64,000 nt of DNA from Burkholderia sp. Nafp2/4-1b (GCF_003635165.1 NZ_ML058617.1:92011-156010); one strand, 5' to 3'; positions 37,195-46,232 are shown, numbered from the stretch's first letter. A program made the numbers and translations. Notes: a model not told the origin generated them from the sequence alone.

Positions 37195-37212
37195 CAATGG
37201 TGATCGCCATTG
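37195..37212. promoter_or_regulatory. Candidate operator copy 2, SDR/TetR divergent region
   Basis: CAATGGTGATCGCCATTG is itself an inverted repeat (CAATGG...CCATTG). It is the mirrored partner of the 37140-37157 site and lies 42 bp upstream of the TetR start. Confidence 0.6.
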
Positions 37213-37254
37213 TGTTTTTCAATCGGCGACATTGCCGGAATGAGGGAGGGATTG

Positions 37255-37839
37255 ATGGGCGTGTCGAGACAACAGGCGGCCGAAAACCGCAACGCGATCA
37301 TCGCGGCGGCCGAGCGGCTGTTCCGGGTGCGCGGTGTCGACGCGGTGGGGTTGACCGAGTTGATGAAGGAAGCCGGCTTCACGCAGGGCGGTTTCTACAA
37401 CCACTTCAAGTCGAAGGACGCGCTGGTGGCCGCGGTGGTGGAGAAGGCCATGCAGGATCGCGCGGATTCGCCGAACACCGGCAGCGTCGCGAAGCAGGTG
37501 ACGGCTTACCTGTCGAGCAAGCACCGCGACAACGTCGAAGCCGGCTGCCCGCTGTCCGGCTTCGCGGGCGACGCGCCGCGCCTCACTGATGCGGCACGCG
37601 CCTGCTACGCGCACGGCGTGGCCGGGTATCTCGAGCGGCTGGAACGGACGGTAGCCGCGGAAAACCCGGCAACACCGGATGCACGCGGCGACGCCATCGC
37701 CATCTTCAGCCAGATGATCGGCGCGCTCGTGTTGTCGCGAGCGGTGGCCGGCACCGATCCGGCGCTGGCCGACGAGATTCTCGATGCAGGGCGGCGCACG
37801 CTCGTCGGGCAGTCCGACGATCCGGCCGCGCCAGCGTAG
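37255..37839 (+). CDS. TetR/AcrR family regulator
   Basis: A 194-residue repressor with helix-turn-helix AVGLTELMKEAGFTQGGFYNHFKSKDALVAAVVEKAM. The C-terminal domain contains GCPLSGFAGDAPR, a marker of the group often adjacent to SDR or electrophile-response genes. The ribosome site GAGGGAGGG at 37242-37250 places the ATG at 37255. It probably regulates itself and the divergent SDR via the paired sites at 37140 and 37195. Inducer unknown. Confidence 0.88.
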   Translation: MGVSRQQAAENRNAIIAAAERLFRVRGVDAVGLTELMKEAGFTQGGFYNHFKSKDALVAAVVEKAMQDRADSPNTGSVAKQVTAYLSSKHRDNVEAGCPLSGFAGDAPRLTDAARACYAHGVAGYLERLERTVAAENPATPDARGDAIAIFSQMIGALVLSRAVAGTDPALADEILDAGRRTLVGQSDDPAAPA

Positions 37840-37879
37840 CGGCGGAGCGGCGGAGACAGTTACCGATCGAGTACGACCG

Positions 37880-38458
37880 TTATTCCACCCCCTTCGCGGC
37901 ATCCCACAGCGGCTGCTGGCCCAACGCGGCATGCCACGCCGCGAACTGCGTGCGCCACGACTCGAACGGCTCCTTCAGCGGATGGCGCGGATCGTCGCTG
38001 AGCGCATACGCCATCCCTTCGATCAGCCAGCGCGGTTTGGTCGCGACCGCGAGGTTGCCGAGTACTTCGGCCTGGCGGTGATGGATCAGTTCGTGTGCGA
38101 GAAAGTAGGTCTGCCAGCCGCGCGGCGCGATGACCACGCCGAAATCCCCGAGCGTCAGTGCCGCGCGTTCGCCGAGACCGAACTGGTCCGCGCACGCGCG
38201 CGTCGAGCAGAACACGACGCGCGGCGCCGCCCCGAACCGGCCCACCGCCGCCGCCGCGCGCGCGTAGCCGTCGCGATAGAGCTGCTGCGCGGCGTCGAGC
38301 TTCGCGGTGTCGTCGATGCAGATGTCCGCGCTCGGGCATGACACGCCCGGGAGCAGCGCGGGCGCGACGACGCGCAGCGGCTTGACGAGCGCGTAGGCCG
38401 CGATCGGCACCGCGACGAGCAGGCCCGCGAGGGCGAAGGCGACATGGGAGCGTTTCAT
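37880..38458 (-). CDS. Exported HExxH metallopeptidase-like protein
   Basis: A 192-residue protein with one N-terminal membrane/signal helix (VAFALAGLLVAVPIAAYAL). HELIH at residues 122-126 is a zinc-binding HExxH, and Glu147 in LIEGMAYAL is the likely third ligand, as in gluzincin (peptidase MA-like) proteins. Four cysteines (PSCPSADIC-type and CSTRAC) could form disulfides, consistent with a periplasmic place. Length is short for a full peptidase. No partner gene is apparent. Confidence 0.7.
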   Translation of the reverse strand: MKRSHVAFALAGLLVAVPIAAYALVKPLRVVAPALLPGVSCPSADICIDDTAKLDAAQQLYRDGYARAAAAVGRFGAAPRVVFCSTRACADQFGLGERAALTLGDFGVVIAPRGWQTYFLAHELIHHRQAEVLGNLAVATKPRWLIEGMAYALSDDPRHPLKEPFESWRTQFAAWHAALGQQPLWDAAKGVE

Positions 38459-38691
38459 CGAGGCGGCGATTCCGTTGGCGTTCCGGGGCGATTTGCAGCG
38501 CAACTATATCGGAGCGGCGATGCCCGCAGCGCGGCTTTCATGCTGTCACGAAGGACAGCAAGACCGTGCTCGTGTTGCTGCACGCTCCCGAACTGCTGCC
38601 GCTGTTCGGCGCGCGCACGAGCCCCAGAGCTGGTCGCCAGTCTGGGACGGCACCGCCGGATCGCACGCCGCGCTTGCCTCGTCTCGAACCG

Positions 38692-39222
38692 TTACACGAG
38701 CTGCTTGTGAAAGTACGTGGTCGCGCACAACGTGCCGTCGGGCATCAGCGCATAGTTCGGCACGACGCCGACGCGCTGCCAGCCGGCGCGCTCGTACAGG
38801 CGCTCGGCATCGCCTCCCGTCACGGTGTCGAGCACGAGCACGGTCTTGCCGGCATCGCGCGCCGCTGCGTCGGCCGCCGCCATCAGCCGCGCGGCGATCC
38901 CCTGCCGGCGTGCCTGGCGGGACACGAGCATCTTCGCGATATCGGCGCGATGCGGCTGGTTCTCCGGCTGTTCGGTCACGATCTGCACGGTGCCGACGAT
39001 CCGGCCGGCCGCGTCCTCGGCGACGAGCAAAATGCGCTCGCCGCTCGCGACACCGTCGGCGACGCGCGTCCAGAACGCGACGGCCGTCGAGCGCGCGATC
39101 GGCAGCATGAAGCTGACGGACGCGCCGCCTTCGACGCAATCGATCAGCACGTCGGCCAGCGCGTCGATGCACGCACGCGCTTCGCTCGCGTCGACGCGGC
39201 GGACGCTCACGGGTTCTGTCAT
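38692..39222 (-). CDS. GNAT family N-acetyltransferase
   Basis: A 176-residue acetyltransferase. ILLVAEDAAGRIVGTVQIV is the central strand pair, and ADIAKMLVSRQARRQGIAARLMAAADAAARDAG holds motif A (RRQGIA, acetyl-CoA pyrophosphate loop). The end is AERLYERAGWQRVGVVPNYALMPDG. Substrate unknown; the fold matches small-molecule acetyltransferases. It is monocistronic. Confidence 0.88.
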   Translation of the reverse strand: MTEPVSVRRVDASEARACIDALADVLIDCVEGGASVSFMLPIARSTAVAFWTRVADGVASGERILLVAEDAAGRIVGTVQIVTEQPENQPHRADIAKMLVSRQARRQGIAARLMAAADAAARDAGKTVLVLDTVTGGDAERLYERAGWQRVGVVPNYALMPDGTLCATTYFHKQLV

Positions 39223-39431
39223 ACCCTCTCCGGTAGTTCAGGCTGGGCACGCGTTCGGTCGGCGTGCGCCAAGGTGGAATGGAATGCCGGCGTGCGGTCG
39301 ATGCCGGCGCAACGGCGGGCAACAGGTGGCAACGGAGGCCAACTTCCGACAACGCGGCGCCCCCGCCCTGTCGGCACGTGTTGCCGCCCCATCATCCTAC
39401 GCGATGAAAATTCCCGCTGCATTGCCTATAC

Positions 39432-39447
39432 TTAGCCGCATGGCTAA
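39432..39447. promoter_or_regulatory. Palindrome covering the ArsR start codon
   Basis: TTAGCC (39432-39437), GCAT, GGCTAA (39442-39447). The ATG of the ArsR gene is inside the spacer, so a bound repressor would block its own transcription or translation start. Confidence 0.6.
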
Positions 39448-39817
39448 CTTTCAACCCGGTATCGACGACGTATTCCACGCCCTCGCCGATCCGACGCGCT
39501 GCGCGATCGTCAGCGCGCTCGGCGGCGGCGAGCGGACCGTGTCGGAACTGGCCGCGCCGTTCGACATGGCGCTGCCGTCGTTCATGAAGCACGTCGCGGT
39601 GCTCGAGCGCAGCGGCCTCATCCTGACCCGGAAGGCCGGCCGCTCGCGCACCTGTGAGTTGGTCGGCAGCCGGCTCGCGGAAGCCGAGCAGTGGCTCGCC
39701 GCGCAGCGCGCGCTGTGGGAAGCGCGCTCCGACCGTCTCGTGGAATTCGTCGAACGCCATCATCAAGAGGAGCAAGCGCATGTCAGCCAGCCACGTCGAC
39801 CCCGTCGAAGCCCATGA
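39440..39817 (+). CDS. ArsR-family regulator
   Basis: A 125-residue winged-helix protein: VFHALADPTRCAIVSALGGGERTVSELAAPFDMALPSFMKHVAVLERSGLILTRKAGRSRTCEL. It lacks the metal Cys motif ELCVC, so it is a non-metal ArsR of the kind paired with SRPBCC (Aha1-like) proteins. It overlaps the downstream SRPBCC gene by 38 bp (39780-39817), showing coupling. The tail is basic. The palindrome at its start suggests autoregulation. Confidence 0.85.
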   Translation: MANFQPGIDDVFHALADPTRCAIVSALGGGERTVSELAAPFDMALPSFMKHVAVLERSGLILTRKAGRSRTCELVGSRLAEAEQWLAAQRALWEARSDRLVEFVERHHQEEQAHVSQPRRPRRSP

Positions 39818-40265
39818 TCTCGTCATCACGCGCATGCTGCGCGCGCCGCGCCACGCGCTCTGGCGCGCGTGGACCGATCCCGACCTGTTGAAGGAATGGT
39901 GGTGCCCGAAACCGTGGACCACCGAAGTGCGCGCGTTCGACCTGCGCCCGGGCGGCGCCTTCCATACGTTCATGCGCGGCCCTGACGGCGGCACGAGCGA
40001 CAACCCGGGCTGTTTCCTGGAAATCGTGCCGGAAGCGCGGATCGCGTTCACGTCGATGCTCACCGGCGGCTGGCGGCCGCAAGTACCGTGGCTGGACTTC
40101 ACGGCCATCATCACGATGACCGACGACACCGCCGGCTGCCGCTACGAGGCGCGCGTAATGCATCCGGACGCGGCGACGCGCGAGCGCCACGAGGCGCTCG
40201 GCTTCTTCGAGGGCTGGAACACCTGCATCACGCAGCTCGACGAATTCGCGGCCGCGCTGCGCTGA
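39780..40265 (+). CDS. SRPBCC (Aha1/AHSA1-like) protein
   Basis: A 161-residue START-like protein: LVITRMLRAPRHALWRAWTDPDLLKEWWCPKPWTTEVRAFDLRPGGAFHTFMRGPDGG is the typical opening, and GFFEGWNTCITQLDEFAAAL the terminal helix. Such proteins bind hydrophobic ligands in a helix-grip cavity and often act with an ArsR regulator. The ATG at 39780 has GAGGAG just upstream, inside the ArsR gene. Ligand unknown. Confidence 0.88.
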   Translation: MSASHVDPVEAHDLVITRMLRAPRHALWRAWTDPDLLKEWWCPKPWTTEVRAFDLRPGGAFHTFMRGPDGGTSDNPGCFLEIVPEARIAFTSMLTGGWRPQVPWLDFTAIITMTDDTAGCRYEARVMHPDAATRERHEALGFFEGWNTCITQLDEFAAALR

Positions 40266-40388
40266 CCGCGCATGCGTGCGCGGCCGCGGCCATTGCATGC
40301 GGCCCCGCGCGCGCCTAGGATTCCTGAAGGAAGCGCGACGACCCGCCGGCAGCCGGCAGGCACCGTCGCGCGCTGCGCAGGAGGCCCT

Positions 40389-40865
40389 ATGCTGCACACG
40401 CACACGCATTCGACCCGGGTCAGCCGGCACCTGAACGCGCCGCGCGGGCGCGTCTATCGCGCGCTGCTCGACCCGCATGCCGTCGAACAATGGAAAGTGC
40501 CGGACGGCATGACGTGCCGCGTGCACGCTTACGACACGCGCGAAGGCGGCGCGCTGCGCGTGTCGCTGAGCTACGACGAAGCGTCGGACGGTACCGGCAA
40601 GACCACCGCGCATACCGACACCTATCACGGCCGCTTCGTGACGCTCGTGCCCGACGAGCAAATCGTCGAGATCGACGTGTTCGAAACCGACGATCCAATG
40701 CTGCGCGGCGCGATGACGATCACGATCACGCTGTGCGACGAGGAAGGCGGCACGCGCGTCGATGCGGTGCACGACGGCTTGCCGCCCGGCGTGCCGGCCG
40801 CCGACAACGAGACGGGCTGGCGGATGGCGCTCGCGAAACTCGCGGCGCTGGTCGAGAAGGGCTGA
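40389..40865 (+). CDS. SRPBCC domain protein, second copy
   Basis: A 158-residue paralogue of the preceding gene: HSTRVSRHLNAPRGRVYRALLDPHAVEQWKVPDGMTCRVHAYDTREGGALRVSLSYD. A final helix near WRMALAKLAALVEKG closes the fold. It lies 123 bp downstream in the same direction and probably belongs to the same ArsR-controlled unit, although a separate promoter is possible. Function unknown beyond ligand binding. Confidence 0.85.
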   Translation: MLHTHTHSTRVSRHLNAPRGRVYRALLDPHAVEQWKVPDGMTCRVHAYDTREGGALRVSLSYDEASDGTGKTTAHTDTYHGRFVTLVPDEQIVEIDVFETDDPMLRGAMTITITLCDEEGGTRVDAVHDGLPPGVPAADNETGWRMALAKLAALVEKG

Positions 40866-40896
40866 GCCGGCCGCCGCACGCGCGCCGCAGCGCCAG

Positions 40897-41103
40897 TCAC
40901 GCGAGCCGATAGACGCGCGTGACCGTCCCGCGAAACAGCGCATCGCGCTCGTTCGGACTCGCGTGCGCGGTCAGTCGCTTGAACGCGTTCCAGCCGTTCA
41001 CGTACGAATACGAACCCTTGTCGACCGGGAAATTGCTCTCGAACATGCTGCTGTTGCCGCTCGCGCAGAAGGCGACCGTCGCGCTCGGTGGCGCGGGCGC
41101 GCG
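40897..41103 (-). pseudogene. Truncated amidohydrolase gene, C-terminal remnant
   Basis: Read leftward, about 60 codons end in TGA at 40897-40899. The block FCASGNSSMFESNFPVDKG, then SYVNGWNAFKRLTAH and a tail ending RVYRLA, matches the C-terminus of amidohydrolase_2 (PF04909) proteins. An in-frame TAG at 41104-41106 closes the frame just upstream, and no start or N-terminal part is found. It is therefore a deletion remnant between the SRPBCC gene and the DsbA-like gene. Confidence 0.7.
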
Positions 41104-41350
41104 CTACGACGCGCCGGCCGTGCGCGACAGCCTCGCGCGATTCGCGGCGGGGGCGGACGGGTCGGACGGGTCAGCGGGGTCGGCGGACAATACCGCGCAA
41201 CCCTAGGCGCCATGCGGTGCCCGCGGCGCCGGCAGCGCAAAAGGCGGCCGCATGCGACACTGGGTCGCCACCGCGTGCATCGGTCGCCGCTCCGCCGGCC
41301 TCCCCCGACCCCGCACGCGATGATCCGGACCAAACAAGGAGACCCCTGCG

Positions 41351-41989
41351 ATGACCGCCGCGCGCACCGCCACCTGGTATTTCGATTTCGTGTCGCCGTT
41401 CGCGTATCTGCAGCAGGAACGGTTCGACCAACTGCCGCCCGCCGCCGCGTTCGAACCGAAGCCGATCGTGCTCGGCGCGCTGCTCACGCACTGGGGCCAG
41501 AAGGCGCCGGCCGAGATCGCGGCGAAGCGTGTGTTCACCTACCGCCATGCGCAATATCGCGCGGACAAGCTCGGCATCCCGTTCCGGATGCCGCCCGCGC
41601 ACCCGTTCAACCCGATCCGGCCGCTGCGTCTCGCGATCGCGATGGGCAGCACGCCCGATACGATCCGGCGGATCTTCCGGTACATCTGGCGCGACGGCCA
41701 GGACGTGTCGACGCCGGAAGGCTTCGCCGCGCTGTGCGACGCGGTCGGCTTTCCACAAGGCGTGACGGCCGTCGAAGCGCAAGCGGTGAAGGACGCGCTG
41801 CGCGCGAACACCGATCAGGCGATCGCGCACGGCGTATTCGGCGTGCCGACCTTCGAACTCGACGGCGACCTGTTCTGGGGCGACGATGCGACCGACATGT
41901 TCGTCGACTGCGCGACGTCCCGCGCGTGGCTCGACTCGCCCGAAGTGCGCCGCATCAGTGCGCTGCCCGAAGGCATCCGGCGCGGCTGA
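41351..41989 (+). CDS. DsbA-like 2-hydroxychromene-2-carboxylate isomerase family
   Basis: A 212-residue kappa-GST/DsbA-fold protein: TWYFDFVSPFAYLQQERF supplies the active-site Ser (FVSPFAY), and FGVPTFELDGDLFWGDD is the cis-Pro and glutathione-binding segment. Family enzymes isomerise 2-hydroxychromene-2-carboxylate with glutathione during aromatic degradation. No naphthalene genes are nearby, so the substrate is open. It ends 6 bp before the stop of the convergent LysR gene. Confidence 0.88.
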   Translation: MTAARTATWYFDFVSPFAYLQQERFDQLPPAAAFEPKPIVLGALLTHWGQKAPAEIAAKRVFTYRHAQYRADKLGIPFRMPPAHPFNPIRPLRLAIAMGSTPDTIRRIFRYIWRDGQDVSTPEGFAALCDAVGFPQGVTAVEAQAVKDALRANTDQAIAHGVFGVPTFELDGDLFWGDDATDMFVDCATSRAWLDSPEVRRISALPEGIRRG

Positions 41990-41995
41990 CGGCGC

Positions 41996-42979
41996 CTACC
42001 GATCGGCCCCTTCGACGAGCGCGGGCACGGCCTCGCGCATCATCGCGACGAAACGCACGAGCCGCGACGGATAGAACTGCGCGTGCGGGTACGTCAGGTA
42101 GACCGGTAACGGCGCGGCCTCCCACTCCGGCGCGAGATGCACGAGTTCGCCGCGCGCGAGATTGTCGGCGAGCAGCCACGACGAACCGACACACGCGCCG
42201 ACGCCGAGCAACGCCGCGCTGCGCAACGCGTACAGGTTCTCGGTCGTGAAGCGCGAACGGATCGCGATGCGGCGCGTGTCGCCGGTCGCGGCATGCGTCA
42301 GCGTCAGCTCGGTCCGGTAGTACGTGCGCAAGGCAAGCCATGGCAACGCGGCGAGCGCGTCGGGGTCGGCCGGCACCGCCGTGCCGTTCAGCACCGACGG
42401 CGCGGCCACCACGAAGCGGGGCACCTTGGTCAGGCGGATCGCGACGACGCCCGGATCGGTCGGCTCGCCGACCTGGATCGCGCAGTCGATCCCGCTGCCG
42501 ACGAAATCGCGCACCTCGTCCTGCAGCAACCATTCCACCGACACGCGCGGGTAATCGCGCAGAAATTGCGCGACCGCAACGACGAAGCGCTCCTGCCCGA
42601 ACGCGTGCGGCACCGCGACCCGCAGCAGCCCGTCGGGCTCGTCCTGCACGCCGCGCAAGTCGGCCTCGAACGCCGCCCAGTTGGCCAGCAACTCCTTCGC
42701 GCGCATGAAGCAGCGCTCGCCGTCGACGGTCAGCCGCATCGCATGCGTGGTCCGCTGCAGCAGCCGCATGCCGAGCGAGCGCTCGAGCGCCTGCAGCCGG
42801 CGACTGACGGTCGGTTGCGTCGTCTGCAATTGCGCGGCGGCCGCCGACAGGCTGCCGGACTCGACTATGCGTACGAACGTTTCCATCAACTCGAAACGAT
42901 AGCCGGCGCCGTCCACAGGCACCGTCTCGGCACGCGGAGACCCGCCAGCAACGGGCGAAGCGGAGATTTTTTCGGTCAT
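41996..42979 (-). CDS. LysR-type regulator, divergent to MFS exporter
   Basis: A 327-residue LTTR with helix-turn-helix SLSAAAAQLQTTQPTVSRRLQALERSLGMRLLQRTTH. The effector domain has ESNA-type strands and SWLLADNLARGELVHL, as in the CrgA/AaeR-like group. The start at 42979 (MTEKISASP) leaves a 100-bp gap to the MFS gene; an upstream alternative would cross that promoter. About 30 extra residues precede the helix-turn-helix. It most likely controls the adjacent transporter. Confidence 0.88.
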   Translation of the reverse strand: MTEKISASPVAGGSPRAETVPVDGAGYRFELMETFVRIVESGSLSAAAAQLQTTQPTVSRRLQALERSLGMRLLQRTTHAMRLTVDGERCFMRAKELLANWAAFEADLRGVQDEPDGLLRVAVPHAFGQERFVVAVAQFLRDYPRVSVEWLLQDEVRDFVGSGIDCAIQVGEPTDPGVVAIRLTKVPRFVVAAPSVLNGTAVPADPDALAALPWLALRTYYRTELTLTHAATGDTRRIAIRSRFTTENLYALRSAALLGVGACVGSSWLLADNLARGELVHLAPEWEAAPLPVYLTYPHAQFYPSRLVRFVAMMREAVPALVEGADR

Positions 42980-43079
42980 TCGCCGAGCGTATAACAAATC
43001 TGCGCCAGGCGGTACTACCGTGGCCGGCCGCCGGTCGGCACACTGCGGTCCATCCGTTACCCACACAAGGATGCACGCG

Positions 43080-44312
43080 ATGTCCACCCCGACCAGTCTC
43101 ACCGCCGCGCCGCGCGCGGCCCATGCGCCGGCCCATGCGGCCGCCGCCTCGATGCCCGATCGCCGCCTCGTGCTGCTGCTCGCCGCGGCGGCCGGTCTCG
43201 GCGTCGCGCCGCTCTACTATGCGCAGCCGATGCTCGCCGCACTCGGCTCCGACCTCGGCGCGTCGGCCCGCGCGATCGGCTTCGTGCCGACCCTCACGCA
43301 GCTCGGCTATGCGCTCGGCATCCTGCTGCTCGCGCCGCTCGGCGACCGCTTCGACCGGCGCCGCGTGATCGTGACGAAAGCCGCCGCGCTGGTCGTCGCG
43401 CTGCTGCTCGCCGCGGTCGCGCCGTCGCTGGGCCTGATGCTGGCCGCGAGCTTCGCGATCGGCCTGACCGCGACGATGGCGCAGGACGTCGTGCCGGCCG
43501 CCGCGACGCTGGCGCACGATGCGCATCGCGGCCGCATCGTCGGCACGGTGATGACGGGGCTGCTGCTCGGCATCCTGCTGTCGCGCGTCGTCGCCGGCTT
43601 CGTCGCGGAAACGGCCGGCTGGCGCGCGATGTTCGCGCTCGCGGCCGCCAGCGTCGCCGCGATCGGCGTCGTGGCCGCACGCGGGCTGCCGCGCTTCGAA
43701 CCGACCACGCAGCTGTCGTACCGCGCGCTGATCGGGTCGCTCGGCGAACTTTGGCGCCGTCATCCGGCGCTGCGCCGGGCCGCGCTCGCGCAAGGGCTGC
43801 TCGCGATCGGGTTCAGCGCGTTCTGGTCGACGCTCGCGGTGATGCTGCACGGCGCGCCGTTCCACCTCGGCAGCGCGGTCGCCGGCGCATTCGGTCTCGC
43901 AGGCGCCGCCGGCGCACTGGCCGCCCCGGTGGCCGGCCGCCTCGCCGATCACCACGGTCCCGAACGCGTCACGCGGATCGGCATCGCGATCGCGACGGTG
44001 TCGTTCGCCGCGATGGCCGCCGCGCCGATGATGACGCCGCATGCGCAACTCGCGCTGCTCGCCGTCGCGACGATCGGCTTCGACCTCGGCGTGCAGGCAA
44101 CGCTGATCGCGCACCAGTCGATCGTCTACCGGATCGATCCGGCGTCGCGCAGCCGCCTCAACGCCGTGCTGTTCGTCGGCATGTTCATCGGGATGGCGGC
44201 CGGCGCCGCGCTCGGCAGCTGGCTGCTCGCGCAACTGGGCTGGAATGCGGTGATCGTGCTGGCCGTGACGACGTCGCTCGCCGCGCTGGCCGTGCGCATG
44301 TGGCGCCGTTGA
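43080..44312 (+). CDS. Major facilitator superfamily transporter
   Basis: A 410-residue, 12-helix MFS protein of the drug/sugar-efflux type (AraJ/YbdA-like). LAAAAGLGVAPLYYAQPMLAAL opens helix 1, and GDRFDRRRVIV is the signature loop between helices 2 and 3. The inner half ends with a short cytosolic tail. ATG at 43080 follows AAGG at 43067-43070; an ATG at 43071 would be too close. A terminator follows at 44333. It exports an unknown small compound, probably under the divergent LysR. Confidence 0.88.
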   Translation: MSTPTSLTAAPRAAHAPAHAAAASMPDRRLVLLLAAAAGLGVAPLYYAQPMLAALGSDLGASARAIGFVPTLTQLGYALGILLLAPLGDRFDRRRVIVTKAAALVVALLLAAVAPSLGLMLAASFAIGLTATMAQDVVPAAATLAHDAHRGRIVGTVMTGLLLGILLSRVVAGFVAETAGWRAMFALAAASVAAIGVVAARGLPRFEPTTQLSYRALIGSLGELWRRHPALRRAALAQGLLAIGFSAFWSTLAVMLHGAPFHLGSAVAGAFGLAGAAGALAAPVAGRLADHHGPERVTRIGIAIATVSFAAMAAAPMMTPHAQLALLAVATIGFDLGVQATLIAHQSIVYRIDPASRSRLNAVLFVGMFIGMAAGAALGSWLLAQLGWNAVIVLAVTTSLAALAVRMWRR

Positions 44313-44332
44313 TTCGCGGCATCGCGAAAGCG

Positions 44333-44370
44333 AGGCGGACAGGCCCACAGGGCTTGTCCGCCTTTTCTTT
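44333..44370 (+). terminator. Terminator after the MFS gene
   Basis: AGGCGGACAGGCCC (44333-44346), loop ACA, and GGGCTTGTCCGCCT (44350-44363), followed by TTTCTTTTTG. One G-U pair interrupts an otherwise perfect 14-bp stem. Confidence 0.9.
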
Positions 44371-44741
44371 TTGTTTTCGTTCGGTGCTGCGCCGCGCGGC
44401 GCAGCGCGGCAGCTCCGTGCAAGACACGGCCCTTATTCGGTCATCCGATGCAAGGTGTGCGACGACTCGTCGAATTGGGTAGTTCAACGGATTATTTTTC
44501 GGCGACGCTGAAGACATCGCGCGCAACCGTCAGACGATTCGTGTGCGCCCGGCCGCGCGGGCCGCTCCACTCCGGCCCCACCGCAAAATCGCGTTTTCTC
44601 AGGGGATTCCCGGTATTTTTTCCCATTTTCTTCGAAATTACCGATGACATACTTCCCCACCATTGCGCTCCGGTGGGAGCGCGCTTCCTGATTCCTGCCG
44701 GCCGCATGTCCTGCGCTGCGTGTCCGCCGGGGTCGCAGAAC
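44371..44741. other. Promoter and leader region of the PAP2 gene
   Basis: About 370 bp without a convincing gene. AT-rich patches (near 44475-44500 and 44610-44645) are candidate promoters for the PAP2 gene. No RNA gene is recognised. Confidence 0.45.
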
Positions 44742-45437
44742 ATGAATAATTTCGACACCACGATCCAGATCTTCCTCACCCGCGTCACGCTCGACCCGCT
44801 GATGAACCATGCGATCCGCGTGATTGCCGGCCTCTATACGTTCAAGGGCTTCGTGCTCATTCCCGTGCTGTGCTGGCTCTGGTTCCAGCCCGGGCCGCAC
44901 CGCGAACGGCAACGCGAGCTGGTCATCGCGACGGTCGCGAGCGGGATCGTCGCGCTCGCGTTCGGCCGGTTGCTCGCGAAAGTCCTGCCGTTCCGCGTGC
45001 GGCCGATCTACAACCCCGACCTGCACCTGCATTTCCCGTCCGAGGAACTGCGTGCTGCCACGCTGCAGGCGTGGAGCTCGTTTCCGAGCGATCACGCGAT
45101 GCTGTGGATGGCGATCGCGACGGGCATCTTCATCATCGCGCGCCGCGCCGGCGTGATCGCGCTGCTGTATGCGACCGTGTTCATCTGCGTGCCGCGCGCG
45201 TATCTCGGCTATCACTATCCGACCGACCTGATCGCAGGTGCCGCGATCGGCATCGCAATCGCCTGGCTGCTGACGCGCGATTCGATTCGAGCGCGCTTTG
45301 CGCCGCAGGTGCTGGACGCGATCCGGCGCTTCCCCTCGCCCGCCTACACGCTCGCGTTCCTGCTGTGCTTCGAGTTGATCACGCAGTTCGACGAACTGCT
45401 GACGCTCGCGCAGTCGGTCAAGCGCACCGCGATGTAA
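44742..45437 (+). CDS. PAP2-superfamily membrane phosphatase
   Basis: A 231-residue membrane protein with five or six helices. The three PAP2 catalytic motifs are present: KVLPFRVRP (Lys/Arg), SFPSDHAML (nucleophile-activating His) and RAYLGYHYPTD (general-acid His). Such enzymes dephosphorylate lipid pyrophosphates or phosphatidates on the periplasmic side, e.g. undecaprenyl pyrophosphate recycling. ATG 44742 (MNNFDTTIQIF) starts before the first helix. A hydrophobic C-terminal helix follows the catalytic core. Confidence 0.88.
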   Translation: MNNFDTTIQIFLTRVTLDPLMNHAIRVIAGLYTFKGFVLIPVLCWLWFQPGPHRERQRELVIATVASGIVALAFGRLLAKVLPFRVRPIYNPDLHLHFPSEELRAATLQAWSSFPSDHAMLWMAIATGIFIIARRAGVIALLYATVFICVPRAYLGYHYPTDLIAGAAIGIAIAWLLTRDSIRARFAPQVLDAIRRFPSPAYTLAFLLCFELITQFDELLTLAQSVKRTAM

Positions 45438-45572
45438 CGGGCGCCGCCGCGATGCATCCGCTGCTGTCGACACGACGCCCAGGCCCACGCTGCCGGCCCT
45501 GCGCGGCGCCATCGCGCCCCGCGCATGCGGCCGCCTGCGTCGTCGCCGCGGCAGCGATCGCGGCCGCGCACG

Positions 45573-46232
45573 TCAATCGCGATCGGGCGCGCCGAGCGGG
45601 AAAAACGCGCGATACGGCCGCGCTTCGTCGACCGCCCGCGCGAACGACGGACGCGCCAGCAGGCGCTTGCGATACGCGATCACGTTCGCGAACGACGGAT
45701 CGATCCGGTGCGTCCAGTCCGCGTAGAACAGGAACGGCGCCGCGCCGCAGTCGGCGAGGCCGAAACGATCGCCGGCCGCCCATTCGCGATCGGCCATCGT
45801 GCGATCCAGCCACGCATACGACGTTTCGAGCATCGCACGCGCATCGGCGACGCCCCGCGCATCGCGCTCGTGCTCCGGCCGCAACGCATCGAACACCACC
45901 TTCTGCTGCGGCGTCGATACGTAGTTGTCGAAGAAACGATCCATCATCCGCACTTCCAGCGCCGCGCGCCGGTCGTCGGGCACCAGTCGCACGGGGCCCG
46001 GATGGTAGAGGTCGAGGTACTCGACGATGATCGTCGCCTCGATCACCGTGCGGCCCGCGTCGACCAGCACCGGGAACCGCTTCATCGGCCACAGCGCGGC
46101 CAGTTCCTGCATCGGCTTCGGATCGTCGTGCGCGAGCACGCGATAGTCGAACGGCGTGCCGTTCTCGTACAGCGCGGTCAGCGCCTTCTGGCAGTAGGAC
46201 GAAAAGGGATGGGCGTATAGCGTCGGCTTCAT
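45573..46232 (-). CDS. Glutathione S-transferase
   Basis: A 219-residue GST. The N-domain YAHPFSSYCQKALTAL carries the glutathione-activating Ser/Cys position, and FPVLVDAGRTVIEATIIVEYLDLY gives the cis-Pro and Glu-Ala segment. The C-domain contains WAAGDRFGLADCGAAPFLFYADW. It is 127 bp from the persulfide dioxygenase gene and in the same direction, so a shared glutathione-based sulfur or electrophile role is possible. Confidence 0.85.
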   Translation of the reverse strand: MKPTLYAHPFSSYCQKALTALYENGTPFDYRVLAHDDPKPMQELAALWPMKRFPVLVDAGRTVIEATIIVEYLDLYHPGPVRLVPDDRRAALEVRMMDRFFDNYVSTPQQKVVFDALRPEHERDARGVADARAMLETSYAWLDRTMADREWAAGDRFGLADCGAAPFLFYADWTHRIDPSFANVIAYRKRLLARPSFARAVDEARPYRAFFPLGAPDRD

